Source: an uncultured Bacteroidia bacterium (GTDB lineage Bacteria; Bacteroidota; Bacteroidia; Bacteroidales; UBA932). From it: 64,000 bases of DNA. A program made the position numbers and the translations under genes. The DNA lies in assembly GCA_902762435.1 (NCBI GenBank), contig CACWOH010000002.1:1-64000 (forward strand), written 5' to 3'. A model generated the notes under the pieces. The model did not search any database. It was not told the DNA's origin and saw only the letters and a program-made list of their open reading frames with translations. This document shows positions 34,479 to 43,223 of the stretch, piece by piece. The number at the start of each line of letters is the position of its first letter. The first letter of the stretch is position 1.

Positions 34479-35570
34479 TCAGTCGCCGGCTTCCTTGAGG
34501 CGCTCGGCGTTCTCGGCAATCTGCAGCTGGTCGATACACTCCTGGATGTCGCCGTCCATGAAGACGGGCAGGTTGTACATCGACCAGTTGATGCGGTGGT
34601 CCGTCACGCGGCCCTGCGGGTAATTGTAGGTGCGGATCTTGGCGGAGCGGTCGCCCGTGGAAACCATCGTCTTGCGCTTGGCGGCGATGCCGTCCAGGTA
34701 TTTCTGGTGCTCCAGGTTGTACAGACGCGTACGGAGCTCCTCGAAGGCGCGGTCCTTGTTTTTCAGCTGGGAGCGCTCCTCCTGGCACTGCACCACCAGG
34801 CCGGAGGGGATGTGCGTCAGGCGCACGGCGGAGTAGGTGGTGTTGACGCCCTGGCCGCCGGGGCCGGAAGCGCAGAACAGGTCCAGCCGGATGTCGTCCC
34901 AGCTCAGGTCCACGTCGAACTCGCCCGCCTCCGGGAACACCGCCACGGAAGCGGCGGAGGTCTGGATGCGGCCCTGGGTTTCGGTCTGCGGCACCCGCTG
35001 GACGCGGTGCACGCCGGATTCGTATTTCATCACCCCGTACACGCCGTCGCTGCCGGAGAGCTTGAAGACGATCTGCTTGAAGCCGCCGGAGGTGCCGGGG
35101 GTCTGGTCGGTGACCTCCAGCTTCCAGCCGCGGCGCTCCGCGAAATGCTGGTACATCCGGAAGAGGTCGCCGGCGAAGATCGCCGCCTCGTCGCCGCCGG
35201 TGCCGCCGCGGATCTCGACCATCGCGTTCTTGCCGTCGTCGGGATCGGCGGGGATGAGCAGGAGGCGGATCTGCTGCTCCATCTCCGGGATCTTCGGTTC
35301 GATCTCGGCGATCTCCATGCGCGCCATCTCGCGGAGTTCCTCGTCCTTCTCGTTCACGAGGATGTCCTTGGCGGCGGAGAGGTCCTCCACCATCTTCTCA
35401 TACTGCTTGCCGGCTTGGATAATCGGCTCCAGTTCCTTGTAGTCCTTGTTCAACTGGACATACTTCTTCATGTCCGCCATTGCCTCGGGGCTGGAAAGCT
35501 GCTCCTGGAGCGACTGGAATTTCCCCTCGAGGGAGAGGACTTTTTCTAGGAGGGAATTGGTATCTGCCAT
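34479..35570 (-). CDS. prfA: Peptide chain release factor 1
   Basis: 363 aa. The GGQ loop that triggers peptidyl-tRNA hydrolysis is at residues 238-240 (SGPGGQGVNTTYSAVR). The stop-codon-reading tripeptide region is RVPQTETQGRIQTSA, with PQT at 194-196. A Pro-x-Thr there identifies RF1 (UAA/UAG), as opposed to the SPF of RF2. It ends one base before the 3' end of the convergent phosphorylase gene. It lies 3 bases after the acetyltransferase-like gene and shares its promoter at 36716-36747. Confidence 0.96.
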   Translation of the reverse strand: MADTNSLLEKVLSLEGKFQSLQEQLSSPEAMADMKKYVQLNKDYKELEPIIQAGKQYEKMVEDLSAAKDILVNEKDEELREMARMEIAEIEPKIPEMEQQIRLLLIPADPDDGKNAMVEIRGGTGGDEAAIFAGDLFRMYQHFAERRGWKLEVTDQTPGTSGGFKQIVFKLSGSDGVYGVMKYESGVHRVQRVPQTETQGRIQTSAASVAVFPEAGEFDVDLSWDDIRLDLFCASGPGGQGVNTTYSAVRLTHIPSGLVVQCQEERSQLKNKDRAFEELRTRLYNLEHQKYLDGIAAKRKTMVSTGDRSAKIRTYNYPQGRVTDHRINWSMYNLPVFMDGDIQECIDQLQIAENAERLKEAGD

Positions 35571-35573
35571 AGG

Positions 35574-36692
35574 TCAAATGTGCTTGATGTAGCAGCGGCG
35601 GCGCATGAAGGGTTCGCGCTCGTAGCTGTTCCAGATGTTGACGGCGCTGTTGGACTCGATCTGCGGATTGGAGATCGCCCAACGGTTGCCGATCTTGAGG
35701 GCCTTCTCGGCCATCGCTTCATAATACATGGCCGAAACGCCCTTGTTCTGCCATTCGGGAGCCGCGCCGTTCACCATCAGGTCCGTCACCTCGTAGTTGT
35801 GCATCGCACGCCACAGGTGCCACCAGCCGAAGGGGAACAGGCTGCCTTTCGCCTTCTGGAGGGCCTTCGAGATGGTCGGGAAGGCGATGCCGAACGCCAC
35901 GATCCCGTCGTTCTCGTCCAGGACCAGGCAGCTCGTCTTGTCGGAAATGTAGGGCATCACGGAGGCGGCCTCCTCGTCGATCTCCTCCTCGGTCAGGGGG
36001 ATGAAATTGTGCACCGTCCGCGCGAAGCTCTCGTTGTAGGTGCGGAAGAAGCGGCGCACCTGCTCCTTGTCCTTCTTCAGCTTGTCCAGGCTGCCGAAAT
36101 GCAGCTTGTAACGTTCCTGGACGATCTTCGACACGCGGCGCGCCTTGTCGGGAACGCCGTGGTTCGCCACCAGGCGGTACTGCAGCCAGTCGCATTCCTT
36201 GGCGTAGCCGAGTTCTTCCACGAAGTCCTTGTAGTACGGGAAGTTATAGAGGCAGTTGAACGGCGGAATGTTCTCGTAACCCTCGATCAGCATGCCCTGC
36301 CTGCCGAAGGTGTTGTAGTACAGCGGACCGTGGATTTCGTCCATCCCCTGCTCCCGCGCCCAGGCCTCGGCGGTGCCGAGCAGCAGGCGCGCGACCTCGA
36401 TGTCCCTGATGCAGTCGAACCAGCCGAAACGGGCGCGTTTCTTGCCGTAGAGCTCGTTGTAGCGGGGGTTGACCATCGCGCAGATGCGCCCGGCCACGCG
36501 CCCGCCGTCCAGTACCATCCACATCTTGCGGGTGCAGTACTTCAGCGGCGCCGCCTGGGTCAGGGCGTGTTCCTGGTCGTTGTGCAGCGCAGGCACATAC
36601 TGGGGACAATCCTTGTAGAGTTCATCCGGGAAACGGACGAACTGCTTCAACTCCTCGCGGGTCAGGACTTCCTGGACTTTGTAATCGGGCAT
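35574..36692 (-). CDS. GNAT-like N-acetyltransferase family protein
   Basis: 372 aa. It resembles the long (~370-aa) Bacteroidetes proteins annotated as N-acetyltransferases or YghO-like: an N-terminal FVRFPDELYKDCPQYVPAL motif, a GNAT-like core (RFGWFDCIRDIEVARLLL, EIHGPLYYNTFGRQGMLIEGY) and a second similar fold toward the C-terminus (DLMVNGAAPEWQNKGVSAMYYEAM). The last segment carries a Q/R-x-x-G-like acetyl-CoA loop (EWQNKGV). The substrate is unknown. The promoter is consensus-quality, and prfA follows in the same operon. Confidence 0.75.
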   Translation of the reverse strand: MPDYKVQEVLTREELKQFVRFPDELYKDCPQYVPALHNDQEHALTQAAPLKYCTRKMWMVLDGGRVAGRICAMVNPRYNELYGKKRARFGWFDCIRDIEVARLLLGTAEAWAREQGMDEIHGPLYYNTFGRQGMLIEGYENIPPFNCLYNFPYYKDFVEELGYAKECDWLQYRLVANHGVPDKARRVSKIVQERYKLHFGSLDKLKKDKEQVRRFFRTYNESFARTVHNFIPLTEEEIDEEAASVMPYISDKTSCLVLDENDGIVAFGIAFPTISKALQKAKGSLFPFGWWHLWRAMHNYEVTDLMVNGAAPEWQNKGVSAMYYEAMAEKALKIGNRWAISNPQIESNSAVNIWNSYEREPFMRRRCYIKHI

Positions 36693-36715
36693 TTCGAATC
36701 AGTTATCGCAGTCTG

Positions 36716-36747
36716 CAAAGATAGCGAAAAAGGCATTTTCCTGCAAA
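36716..36747 (-). promoter_or_regulatory. Promoter of the acetyltransferase-like gene and prfA
   Basis: Minus-strand TTTG (36744-36747), 20-base spacer, TATCTTTG (36716-36723): a full match to the Bacteroidetes consensus. Confidence 0.8.
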
Positions 36748-36762
36748 TGGCATCTCCCGGCA

Positions 36763-38064
36763 TCAGATGCTGAAATTATGATAGTGCGGGCCGAAGCGGC
36801 GGAAGGCCTCCCGGTCCAGCATCTCCCGGTCGTCGGGATGCGCGATGCTGATCATCAGCTTGGCGCGCTCCTGCAGGCTCTTGCCGTACAGGTCCACGGC
36901 GCCGTATTCGGTCACGATCCAGTGCGCATCCGCACGGGGCGTGACCACGCCGGCGCCCGGGTTGAGCTGGGCGACAATCTTGTTCTTGCCCTTCAGGGTG
37001 CGGGAGGCGAAGGCGGTGATGCTCTTGCCGCCCTCCGACATCGTGGCGCCCCGGACGAAATCCAGCTGCCCGCCGGTGCCGCTGAAGATGCGCTCGCCGA
37101 TGGAGTCGGCGCTGATCTGGCCCGTAAAGTCCACCTCGGTGGCGGAATTGATGGCCTTCATGCCGGGATTCTGGCGGATGACCCAGGGATCGTTCACGTA
37201 TTTGATGTCGCGCATCAGCACGTCCGGATTGTGGTCGATGAAGGAATACACCTCGTTGGAACCCAGCAGGAAGGAGGCCACCACCTTCCCGGTGTCCACC
37301 TTCTTGTTCGCGCCGTCGATCACGCCCGCCTTGATCAGGCGGAGCAGGCCGTCGGCGAACATCTCGGTGTGCAGGCCCAGGTGCTTGTGGCCGCCGAGCT
37401 GGGCGGCGAGGGCGTTCGGCAGGGCGCCGATGCCCATCTGGATGCAGTCCCCGTCCTCCACGAGGGCCGCGCAGTTCCTGCCGATGACCACCTCGGTGGG
37501 GGTGGGTTCGGCGAAGGCGGCCGTCACCAGCGGGGTGTCGTCCTGCACCAGGTAATCGAACTTCTCCAGGGGGATGAGGTCACCGTAGGCGAAGGGGACG
37601 TGGGGGTTGACCACGCCGATCACCACCTGCGCCGACTCGATGGCCGCCACGGAGCAGTCCACGGAGGTGCCGAGGCTCACGCGCCCCTGCTCGTCCGGCA
37701 GGGAGACGTTGACCAGCGCCGCGCCCAGCTTGATGAAACCATCCCGGTAGAGCTTCTGGCTCTCGCCCAGATGCACGGGCAGGTAGTCGGCATAGCCGGC
37801 GTTCACGTTCGCACGGACGTTGGGTCCCACGAAGAAGCCCTGCTCGAAGAAGATCCCTTCGTAGCGTGGCTCGCTGTAGGGGGCGGGCCCTTCCGTATGG
37901 AAATGATGGAAACGCAGGCCCCGCACGTCACCGGCGTCCGCGCGGCGGCACAGGGCCTGGATCAGGCAGTGCGGAACGCTGGCCACGCTGCTCAGGTGGA
38001 CGTGACAGTTGGAGGGGATGTGGCTGACCGCCTCGTCGGCGGAAACGAAGGTAATCGGCTTCAT
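36763..38064 (-). CDS. Acetyl-CoA hydrolase/transferase family CoA-transferase
   Basis: 433-aa class I CoA-transferase of the acetyl-CoA:4-hydroxybutyrate/butyrate family (Cat1/Cat2-like). The catalytic Glu lies in the conserved LLGSNEVYSFIDHNP. Other family motifs are QMGIGALPNALAAQL, GLHTEMFADG, a Gly-rich SGTGGQLDFVRGA loop and VTEYGAVDLYGKSLQERA. It moves CoA between short-chain acyl groups, probably in fermentative acetate, butyrate or propionate metabolism; the exact pair cannot be told. It fits with the ackA-pta pathway at 48.7-50.9 kb. It has its own promoter (38094-38125). Confidence 0.93.
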   Translation of the reverse strand: MKPITFVSADEAVSHIPSNCHVHLSSVASVPHCLIQALCRRADAGDVRGLRFHHFHTEGPAPYSEPRYEGIFFEQGFFVGPNVRANVNAGYADYLPVHLGESQKLYRDGFIKLGAALVNVSLPDEQGRVSLGTSVDCSVAAIESAQVVIGVVNPHVPFAYGDLIPLEKFDYLVQDDTPLVTAAFAEPTPTEVVIGRNCAALVEDGDCIQMGIGALPNALAAQLGGHKHLGLHTEMFADGLLRLIKAGVIDGANKKVDTGKVVASFLLGSNEVYSFIDHNPDVLMRDIKYVNDPWVIRQNPGMKAINSATEVDFTGQISADSIGERIFSGTGGQLDFVRGATMSEGGKSITAFASRTLKGKNKIVAQLNPGAGVVTPRADAHWIVTEYGAVDLYGKSLQERAKLMISIAHPDDREMLDREAFRRFGPHYHNFSI

Positions 38065-38079
38065 TTCGGGGATTATTTT

Positions 38080-38087
38080 TATTTTTG
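38080..38087 (+). promoter_or_regulatory. -7 box of mazG
   Basis: TATTTTTG, 26 bases before the mazG ATG. It lies between the ATG and the -7 box of the divergent CoA-transferase promoter. Confidence 0.5.
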
Positions 38088-38093
38088 CAAACG

Positions 38094-38125
38094 CAAATGT
38101 AGCAATTTATTCGATGCATACCAAA
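38094..38125 (-). promoter_or_regulatory. Promoter of the CoA-transferase gene
   Basis: Minus-strand TTTG (38122-38125), 20-base spacer, TACATTTG (38094-38101). Its -33 element lies inside the first codons of mazG, so the two divergent units overlap. Confidence 0.8.
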
Positions 38126-38905
38126 GAAGAAAAGCTCGCGGCTTTTTCCCGGCTGCTCGACACGATGGACGCCCTGCGCGAGAAGTGCCCCTGGAACGCC
38201 GCCCAGACGATGGAAACCATACGTCCGATGACGGAAGAGGAAGTCTATGAACTCAGCGACACCATCCTCAAGGGCGACCGCGCCGGGACGGCGAAGGAGA
38301 TCGGCGACCTGCTCTACCACCTGGTCTTCTACGCCCGGATCGGGCAGGAGGAAGGCTCGTTCGACATCGCCGACAGCCTGGACAAGGTCGTGGACAAGAT
38401 GGTCTTCCGCCATCCGCACGTGTTCGGCCCGGAGGCCGGCCGTCCCACCACCGCCAAGGAGATCGCCGACACCTGGGAGCTCGTCAAGGCGAAGGAGAAG
38501 GACGGCAACAAGACGGTCCTGTCCGGCATTCCGGATGCGATGCCGGCCATCCTGAAGGCCCTGTCGATGCAGGAAAAAGCCCGCGGCTGCGGCTTCGACT
38601 GGGAGCGGCGCGAGGACGTCTGGGACAAGGTGAACGAGGAACTGGCGGAAGCCCGGGAGGCCTGCACCGAGCAGGACCCGCGCCATATGGAAGAAGAATT
38701 CGGCGACCTGCTGTTCGCGGTCATCAACGCCGCCCGCCTGTACGGGGTGGACCCCGAGGCCGCGCTCAGCGGTTGCTGCTCGAAGTTCCGCCGCCGCTTC
38801 AACTACCTGGAAGAACAGACCCTCAAGAAGGGCCGGAAACTCACCGACATGACCCTCGCCGAGATGGACGCCGTCTGGGACGAAGGAAAAGCGAAAGGCC
38901 TGTAG
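38114..38905 (+). CDS. mazG: Nucleoside triphosphate pyrophosphohydrolase MazG
   Basis: 263 aa from the ATG at 38114. Two MazG domains are present, the housecleaning NTP-PPase layout. The first has CPWNAAQTMETI and the acidic helix EEEVYELSD with EIGDLLYHLVF; the second has NEELAEAREA with EEEFGDLLFAVINAAR. Together they match the EExxE...ExxD metal-binding pattern. It hydrolyses NTPs and dNTPs to monophosphates, removing aberrant nucleotides. It converges on the kinase-like gene at 39020 with a hairpin between them. Confidence 0.95.
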   Translation: MHTKEEKLAAFSRLLDTMDALREKCPWNAAQTMETIRPMTEEEVYELSDTILKGDRAGTAKEIGDLLYHLVFYARIGQEEGSFDIADSLDKVVDKMVFRHPHVFGPEAGRPTTAKEIADTWELVKAKEKDGNKTVLSGIPDAMPAILKALSMQEKARGCGFDWERREDVWDKVNEELAEAREACTEQDPRHMEEEFGDLLFAVINAARLYGVDPEAALSGCCSKFRRRFNYLEEQTLKKGRKLTDMTLAEMDAVWDEGKAKGL

Positions 38906-38939
38906 CGGCGGGTGCCCCCTTGCGGGCGGACGAAAATTA

Positions 38940-38964
38940 TTTTCCGGGCAGGTTTGCCGGAAAA
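38940..38964. terminator. Hairpin between mazG and the kinase-like gene
   Basis: TTTTCCGG / CCGGAAAA around a 9-base loop. On the minus strand it is followed by AATAATTTTCG, so it best serves the leftward operon; the T-run is modest. Confidence 0.5.
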
Positions 38965-39019
38965 CCAATTTCCGCTCCGCCCTCCACACGCCGGCGCACG
39001 GCACCCGCGCCAACGGAAA

Positions 39020-39631
39020 TCAAAGTATTCCGGAACGCCGGCCGAAGTCGATGATGAGGTCGGCGCAGCCGTCGATGCCCACCAGCGAGGAATCCAGGCA
39101 GAGGTCGTAGTTGGAGGCGACGCCCCAGTTCCCCTGCGTAAAGAAATTGTAATACTCCGCCCGGTCCCTCTCCTTGCGGAGGATGTACTTCCGCGCCTCT
39201 TCCGGCGTCATCGCGGTGCGCTCCCGGACCCGCGCGACACGGTCTTCCAGGGGCGCGCAGATGAACACGTCCAGGCACTTCATGTCCCGCAGCACATAAT
39301 CCGAGGCGCGGCCCAGGAAGATGGCGTTCCCCTGCCGGGCGATGTCGCGGATGGCCTCGCTCTGGTATTTGAAGAGTTCGGTCCCGTCGATGGCGGACGG
39401 CGCATAGGCGCTGGCGCGGTTCAGCCCGAACAGGCTGCCGAAGCGGAAGAGCAGCTTCCGCTCGTCGCTCTTCTTGAAGAAAGCCGGGCTGAAGCCGCTT
39501 TCCTCCGCCGCCTTCTGCAGCAGTTCGTTGTCGTAGACCGGGATGCCCAGCCGCTCGCCCAGGACGTCGGCGACTCCCCTGCCGCCGGCCCCGTACTGGC
39601 GCCCGATGTTGATGAGGATGTGCTTGTCCAT
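39020..39631 (-). CDS. Cytidylate kinase-like family protein
   Basis: 203 aa similar to the Cytidylate_kin2 group. The N-terminal loop reads IGRQYGAGGRGVA in place of the classical GxxGxGKS P-loop, as is usual for this group. Then GIPVYDNELLQKAAEESG, a FLGRASDYVL strand, and the LID-like RVARVRERTAMTPEEARKYILRKERDRAEYY with several Arg that could bind phosphates. Probably a nucleotide or small-molecule kinase; true CMP kinase activity is not certain. It is the last gene of the DHH-FKBP-MATE operon, 4 bases after the MATE gene. Confidence 0.82.
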   Translation of the reverse strand: MDKHILINIGRQYGAGGRGVADVLGERLGIPVYDNELLQKAAEESGFSPAFFKKSDERKLLFRFGSLFGLNRASAYAPSAIDGTELFKYQSEAIRDIARQGNAIFLGRASDYVLRDMKCLDVFICAPLEDRVARVRERTAMTPEEARKYILRKERDRAEYYNFFTQGNWGVASNYDLCLDSSLVGIDGCADLIIDFGRRSGIL

Positions 39632-39635
39632 AACG

Positions 39636-41036
39636 TCAGGATTGGATCGTACTGCCGAGGATATCGGGATTCTCGCCGTCCTGGAGCCGGTCGAACTTGC
39701 GGAACAGCCGGACGATCAGGATGGCGGAGATGATGATGTTGAGCGCGTCGGAAATCGGGAAACTCACCCACACGCCCGTCTCCTGCAGCCAGAGCGGCAG
39801 GGTATAGATGAGCGGCAGCAGGAAGAGCAGCTGGCGCGACAGCGACAGGAAGATGGACTTCCGCACCATCCCGAGACACTGGAAGAAGTTGCCCGTGACC
39901 ATCCCGAAGCCCACCAGCGCAAAGGCGGAATTCATGATGCGCAGGCCGTGGGCGGCCATGCCGATGAGCTGCGGGTCGTTGGTGAACAGGCTCACCGCGC
40001 TGCGCGGGATCAGCTCCGCCATCAGGAAGCAGAGCGTGGTCACGAGCACCTCCCACTTCGCCGTGAGGAGGAAGATCTCCTTCACGCGGTGGTACTGCCG
40101 GGCGCCGTAATTATAGCCCGCAATGGGCTGCAGGCCCTGGTTGAAGCCCATGCATATCATGACGAAGAGCATGGTCAGGCGGTTCACGATGCCGTAGGCG
40201 CCGATGGCGAGGTCGCCCCCGTACTTGCCGAGCTGCTGGTTGATGAACAGCGCCACCAGGCAGGCCGCGACGTTCATCAGGAAAGGTCCCACGCCGATGG
40301 CCAGCGACTGCTTCGCCACCCGCCAGTCCAGCTGGAACAGCGGACGGGTGAAGTGCAGCAGGCGCCGCTTGTCGGAGAAGAAGCGGAAGGTATAGACCAG
40401 CGCCACCATCTGGCAGAGGATCGTCGCCAGGGCCGCTCCGCGGATGCCCAGATGGAGTCCGAAGATGAAGATCGGGTCCAGGATGGCGTTGGAGATGACG
40501 GTGAACAGCGTCAGCGCCATCGCCGTGCGCGGGTGTCCCGAGGAACGGATCAGGCCGTTGAAGCCGTGATACAGGTGCGTGAACGCGTTGCCCAGCAGGA
40601 TGATGAACATATAGTCCCGGGCGAAGGGCAGGGTGACGTCGCTGGCCCCGAAGAAACGCAGGATCGGGTCCAGGAAAGCGAGGGTGACCGCAGAGAAGAC
40701 GATGCCGATGATCACGTTGAGGGTCAGCACGTTGGCCAGTACTTTCTGCGCGGCGCCGTAATTGCGCTGGCCCAGCAGGACGGAGATGAGCGTCATCGCG
40801 CCCACGCCCACCAGCGTGCCCATCGCCACGGAGAGGTTCATCAGGGGGAAGGTGACGGCGAGGCCGCTGATGGCGGACGCACCCACGCCGGGGATATGGC
40901 CGATGTAGATGCTGTCGACCATGTTGTACAGGGAAGCCGCGGTCTGGGCGATGATGCCCGGGACCGCGTACTGCCTCAGAAGCGTACCGATCTTCTGGGT
41001 TCCGAGTTCAGTGGGAGCTGCGCCGGAGACCGCCAT
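39636..41036 (-). CDS. MATE family multidrug/Na+ antiporter-like efflux transporter
   Basis: 466 aa with about twelve hydrophobic helices in two similar halves. Family landmarks are GTLLRQYAVPGIIAQTAASLYNMVDSIYIGH at the N-terminus, GQRNYGAAQKVL in the first cytoplasmic loop, and GFNQGLQPIAGYNYGARQYHRVKE in the second half. MATE proteins export cationic compounds, coupled to Na+ or H+; the substrate is unknown. It lies 3 bases after the FKBP lipoprotein gene, an association with no obvious functional logic beyond the envelope location. Confidence 0.93.
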   Translation of the reverse strand: MAVSGAAPTELGTQKIGTLLRQYAVPGIIAQTAASLYNMVDSIYIGHIPGVGASAISGLAVTFPLMNLSVAMGTLVGVGAMTLISVLLGQRNYGAAQKVLANVLTLNVIIGIVFSAVTLAFLDPILRFFGASDVTLPFARDYMFIILLGNAFTHLYHGFNGLIRSSGHPRTAMALTLFTVISNAILDPIFIFGLHLGIRGAALATILCQMVALVYTFRFFSDKRRLLHFTRPLFQLDWRVAKQSLAIGVGPFLMNVAACLVALFINQQLGKYGGDLAIGAYGIVNRLTMLFVMICMGFNQGLQPIAGYNYGARQYHRVKEIFLLTAKWEVLVTTLCFLMAELIPRSAVSLFTNDPQLIGMAAHGLRIMNSAFALVGFGMVTGNFFQCLGMVRKSIFLSLSRQLLFLLPLIYTLPLWLQETGVWVSFPISDALNIIISAILIVRLFRKFDRLQDGENPDILGSTIQS

Positions 41037-41039
41037 CCC

Positions 41040-42056
41040 TTAGGGCTTGTCGACGATCTCGATGTCGAAGCGCAGGGGGGCGTACGCCGGAATGGTGGAG
41101 CCGGAACCGCTGCTGCCGTAGCCGATGCCCGAATAGAACACCGCCGTGCCCTTCTCGTGCGGATGCATCTTGCTCAGCGCATAGGCGAAACCGTCGATGA
41201 CCGACGAGCCGCCCAGCTTGATGTCGCTGTACTTGCCGTCCGAGCCGAACCAGGTGACGCTGGAAGGCGCATAGGTGCGGGAGGCGGAATAGATACCGTA
41301 AAACTTCGCGCTGTCCTTCACGTTGGTGTCGAACACGTGGCCGTCCAGCATACGGCCCACGTAGTTGATGTAGATCGTGGTGTCGGCGGGGAAATCCTTC
41401 TCGGAGGAAGGGGCTTCCGTCCGGAGGTAGTAGAATCCGTATTTCAGGGTGTCGCCGGCGCTCTTGCCGGGGAAAGTGCGGACGACATAGCGGGCCAGGG
41501 AATCCGTCTCCCATTTCTTGATGTCGGGAATGACCTCCACCAGTTCCAGCTCGAAGACGGAGTCGGTGCCGGTCACCTGGGCGAGGTATTCTTCCTGCGT
41601 GGCGTAGCGGCTGGTCGTGTTGAGCCAGCCGGGAACCGCAAGGGTCCGGCTGCCGCCGGTACGCATCGGGGCGATCGCATCGTCCAGCCCGGCGGACATA
41701 TGTCCCTCCCCGCGCGGCCAGACCACGGGTCCATAGTAGTTCTCCTCGACGAAACTCCCCTCCCGCTGCGCCACCTCCCGGCGGCTGGTGGACTGGAGGG
41801 TGCCGTCCAGGTCACGGATGACGTGATGCACGCGCACGAAGGGGTTGGCGTCGGCGGTGCCGGCCGCAGTCCCGGCTCCGGGCGTCTCCGCAATCACGTA
41901 GGAACCCATGGTGGAGGGAACGGCATCCGGATAATACACGTGGATCCAGGATTCGAAAAACAGCTTGTTGCCGTCGTTGAGTCCGGTTTTCGGCTCCTTG
42001 GCGCAGGCGCACAGGGCCAGCGCCAGGATGGCCGCATATGGCAGGTTCATCTTCAT
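41040..42056 (-). CDS. FKBP-type peptidyl-prolyl isomerase lipoprotein (double domain)
   Basis: 338 aa. A lipoprotein signal ends in LALCAC, so it is probably anchored on the periplasmic side. Two FKBP-like regions are visible: a degenerate one at ~60-175 (VRVHHVIRDLDGTLQSTS, GLDDAIAPMRTGGSRTLAVPGWL) and a second at ~225-336 (IYINYVGRMLDGHVFDTN, VIDGFAYALSKMHPHEKGTAVF, LRFDIEIVDKP). Resembles GldI-like folding factors of Bacteroidetes. Its start overlaps the DHH gene stop (ATGA), so it is a coupled member of that operon. Confidence 0.87.
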   Translation of the reverse strand: MKMNLPYAAILALALCACAKEPKTGLNDGNKLFFESWIHVYYPDAVPSTMGSYVIAETPGAGTAAGTADANPFVRVHHVIRDLDGTLQSTSRREVAQREGSFVEENYYGPVVWPRGEGHMSAGLDDAIAPMRTGGSRTLAVPGWLNTTSRYATQEEYLAQVTGTDSVFELELVEVIPDIKKWETDSLARYVVRTFPGKSAGDTLKYGFYYLRTEAPSSEKDFPADTTIYINYVGRMLDGHVFDTNVKDSAKFYGIYSASRTYAPSSVTWFGSDGKYSDIKLGGSSVIDGFAYALSKMHPHEKGTAVFYSGIGYGSSGSGSTIPAYAPLRFDIEIVDKP

Positions 42057-43120
42057 ATCCTATCGGTGTCTTGGGACGGCGCTTCATTCCGCATAAATCG
42101 TGCCGTCACGGTTTCTACATATTGTGCCGCCAGCTCCCTGTCCGGGATGTCCTGGGGGAAGTGGAGCTTGCCCCCGGCGGCGCACGCGTGGCCCCCGCCG
42201 TGGAAGGCCTCCGCCGCGAGCCGGTTGGCGGCGACGCCGCGCTTGGAGCGGACCGACACGCGGAAATGTCCTTCGTCCTCGCGCAGGAAGACGCTCAGGC
42301 GCACCCGGCCTATGCCGAGCGGCAGGTTCACGAAACCCTCCGTGTCGCCCTCGCGGATCCCGAACTCCGCCTGCGTACGCCGGTCCAGGATGGCATAGGC
42401 CACCCCGTCGGGGGTGATGTGCATCAGGCGGTCCAGGAAGCAGCCCATCGCCCGGAAGCGGCTCTCGCCGTAGCTGTTGAACAGCGCGTCCAGCAGGGCG
42501 TCGCGGTCCACGCCGGCCGCCAGCAGCTCGGAGGCCATCCGGAGCGTGGACGGGAAGACGGAATTCGCGAAGTTGTTGGTATCGGTGGTCATGCCCGCCA
42601 TCAGCGGGGTGAGCACCTCCATCGGCAGACGGTCCGCCCGTCCCACGCCCGGCAGGGCGAGCAGGACGCGGTAGAGCAGTTCGCTCGCGGAGGAGACCTC
42701 CGTCTCGCTGAACGCGAGGTCGAACCAGTCCGCCTCGGGGTTGGGATGATGGTCCACCAGCACCTTGCGGGCCGCCGAGGCGCGCAGCGCCGCCTCCAGG
42801 TCCCCCGCCCGGCCGGGACCGTTCATGTCCAGGCAGAAAAGCAGGTCGCATCCGGCGATGCGGGAGACCGCACCCGCCGGGTCCGCGGACGCCAGCGTCA
42901 CGCCGTTTTCCGGAAGGAGGAAATCCAGGACGGAGGCCGCCGGATCGGGCAGCAGAAGATCCACTGCAAGTCCTTGGCAGCCACGCAGATACGCTAGCAG
43001 GGCCACACCACTTCCGACCGCGTCGCCGTCGGGGTGCGTATGCACGACGATGCAGACGCGGCGGGCGTCGGACAGCAGCGCCTCCAGGCGCCGGATTCTG
43101 GCGGGTGTCACTGTTTTCAT
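42053..43120 (-). CDS. DHH-family phosphoesterase (NrnA-like)
   Basis: 355 aa from the ATG at 43120; the upstream in-frame codon is a TTG. DHH motifs: HTHPDGDAVGSG (motif I), FCLDMN (II), the signature VDHHPNPEADWF (III), and the DHHA1 domain with GGGHACAAGG. This layout matches bifunctional oligoribonuclease/pAp phosphatase NrnA, which degrades nano-RNA and pAp; assignment to NrnA rather than another DHH enzyme is by architecture. First gene of the FKBP-MATE-kinase operon, with a promoter at 43140-43170. Confidence 0.9.
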   Translation of the reverse strand: MKTVTPARIRRLEALLSDARRVCIVVHTHPDGDAVGSGVALLAYLRGCQGLAVDLLLPDPAASVLDFLLPENGVTLASADPAGAVSRIAGCDLLFCLDMNGPGRAGDLEAALRASAARKVLVDHHPNPEADWFDLAFSETEVSSASELLYRVLLALPGVGRADRLPMEVLTPLMAGMTTDTNNFANSVFPSTLRMASELLAAGVDRDALLDALFNSYGESRFRAMGCFLDRLMHITPDGVAYAILDRRTQAEFGIREGDTEGFVNLPLGIGRVRLSVFLREDEGHFRVSVRSKRGVAANRLAAEAFHGGGHACAAGGKLHFPQDIPDRELAAQYVETVTARFMRNEAPSQDTDRI

Positions 43121-43139
43121 CCGTTCCAAAAAACTTCTG

Positions 43140-43170
43140 CAAATTTAATAAGAATATTGCATTTGATAAA
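43140..43170 (-). promoter_or_regulatory. Promoter of the DHH-FKBP-MATE-kinase operon
   Basis: Minus-strand TTTA (43167-43170), 19-base spacer, TAAATTTG (43140-43147), about 20 bases before the ATG. It overlaps the divergent promoter. Confidence 0.6.
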
Positions 43171-43187
43171 TCGATTTCTTAACTTTG
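43156..43187 (+). promoter_or_regulatory. Promoter of the 43.2-44.9 kb rightward unit
   Basis: ATTG (43156-43159), 20-base spacer, TAACTTTG (43180-43187), 37 bases before the ATG at 43224. Confidence 0.6.
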
Positions 43188-43223
43188 TGGGACTTTGAAT
43201 ATCAAATAAAACTAACCGATACA

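Noticed and set aside
39543..42398. 951-residue open frame on the plus strand across the kinase, MATE and FKBP genes
   Set aside because: It spans three real genes in antisense and has low-complexity Glu/Gly/His/Arg composition, an artefact of high GC codon bias.
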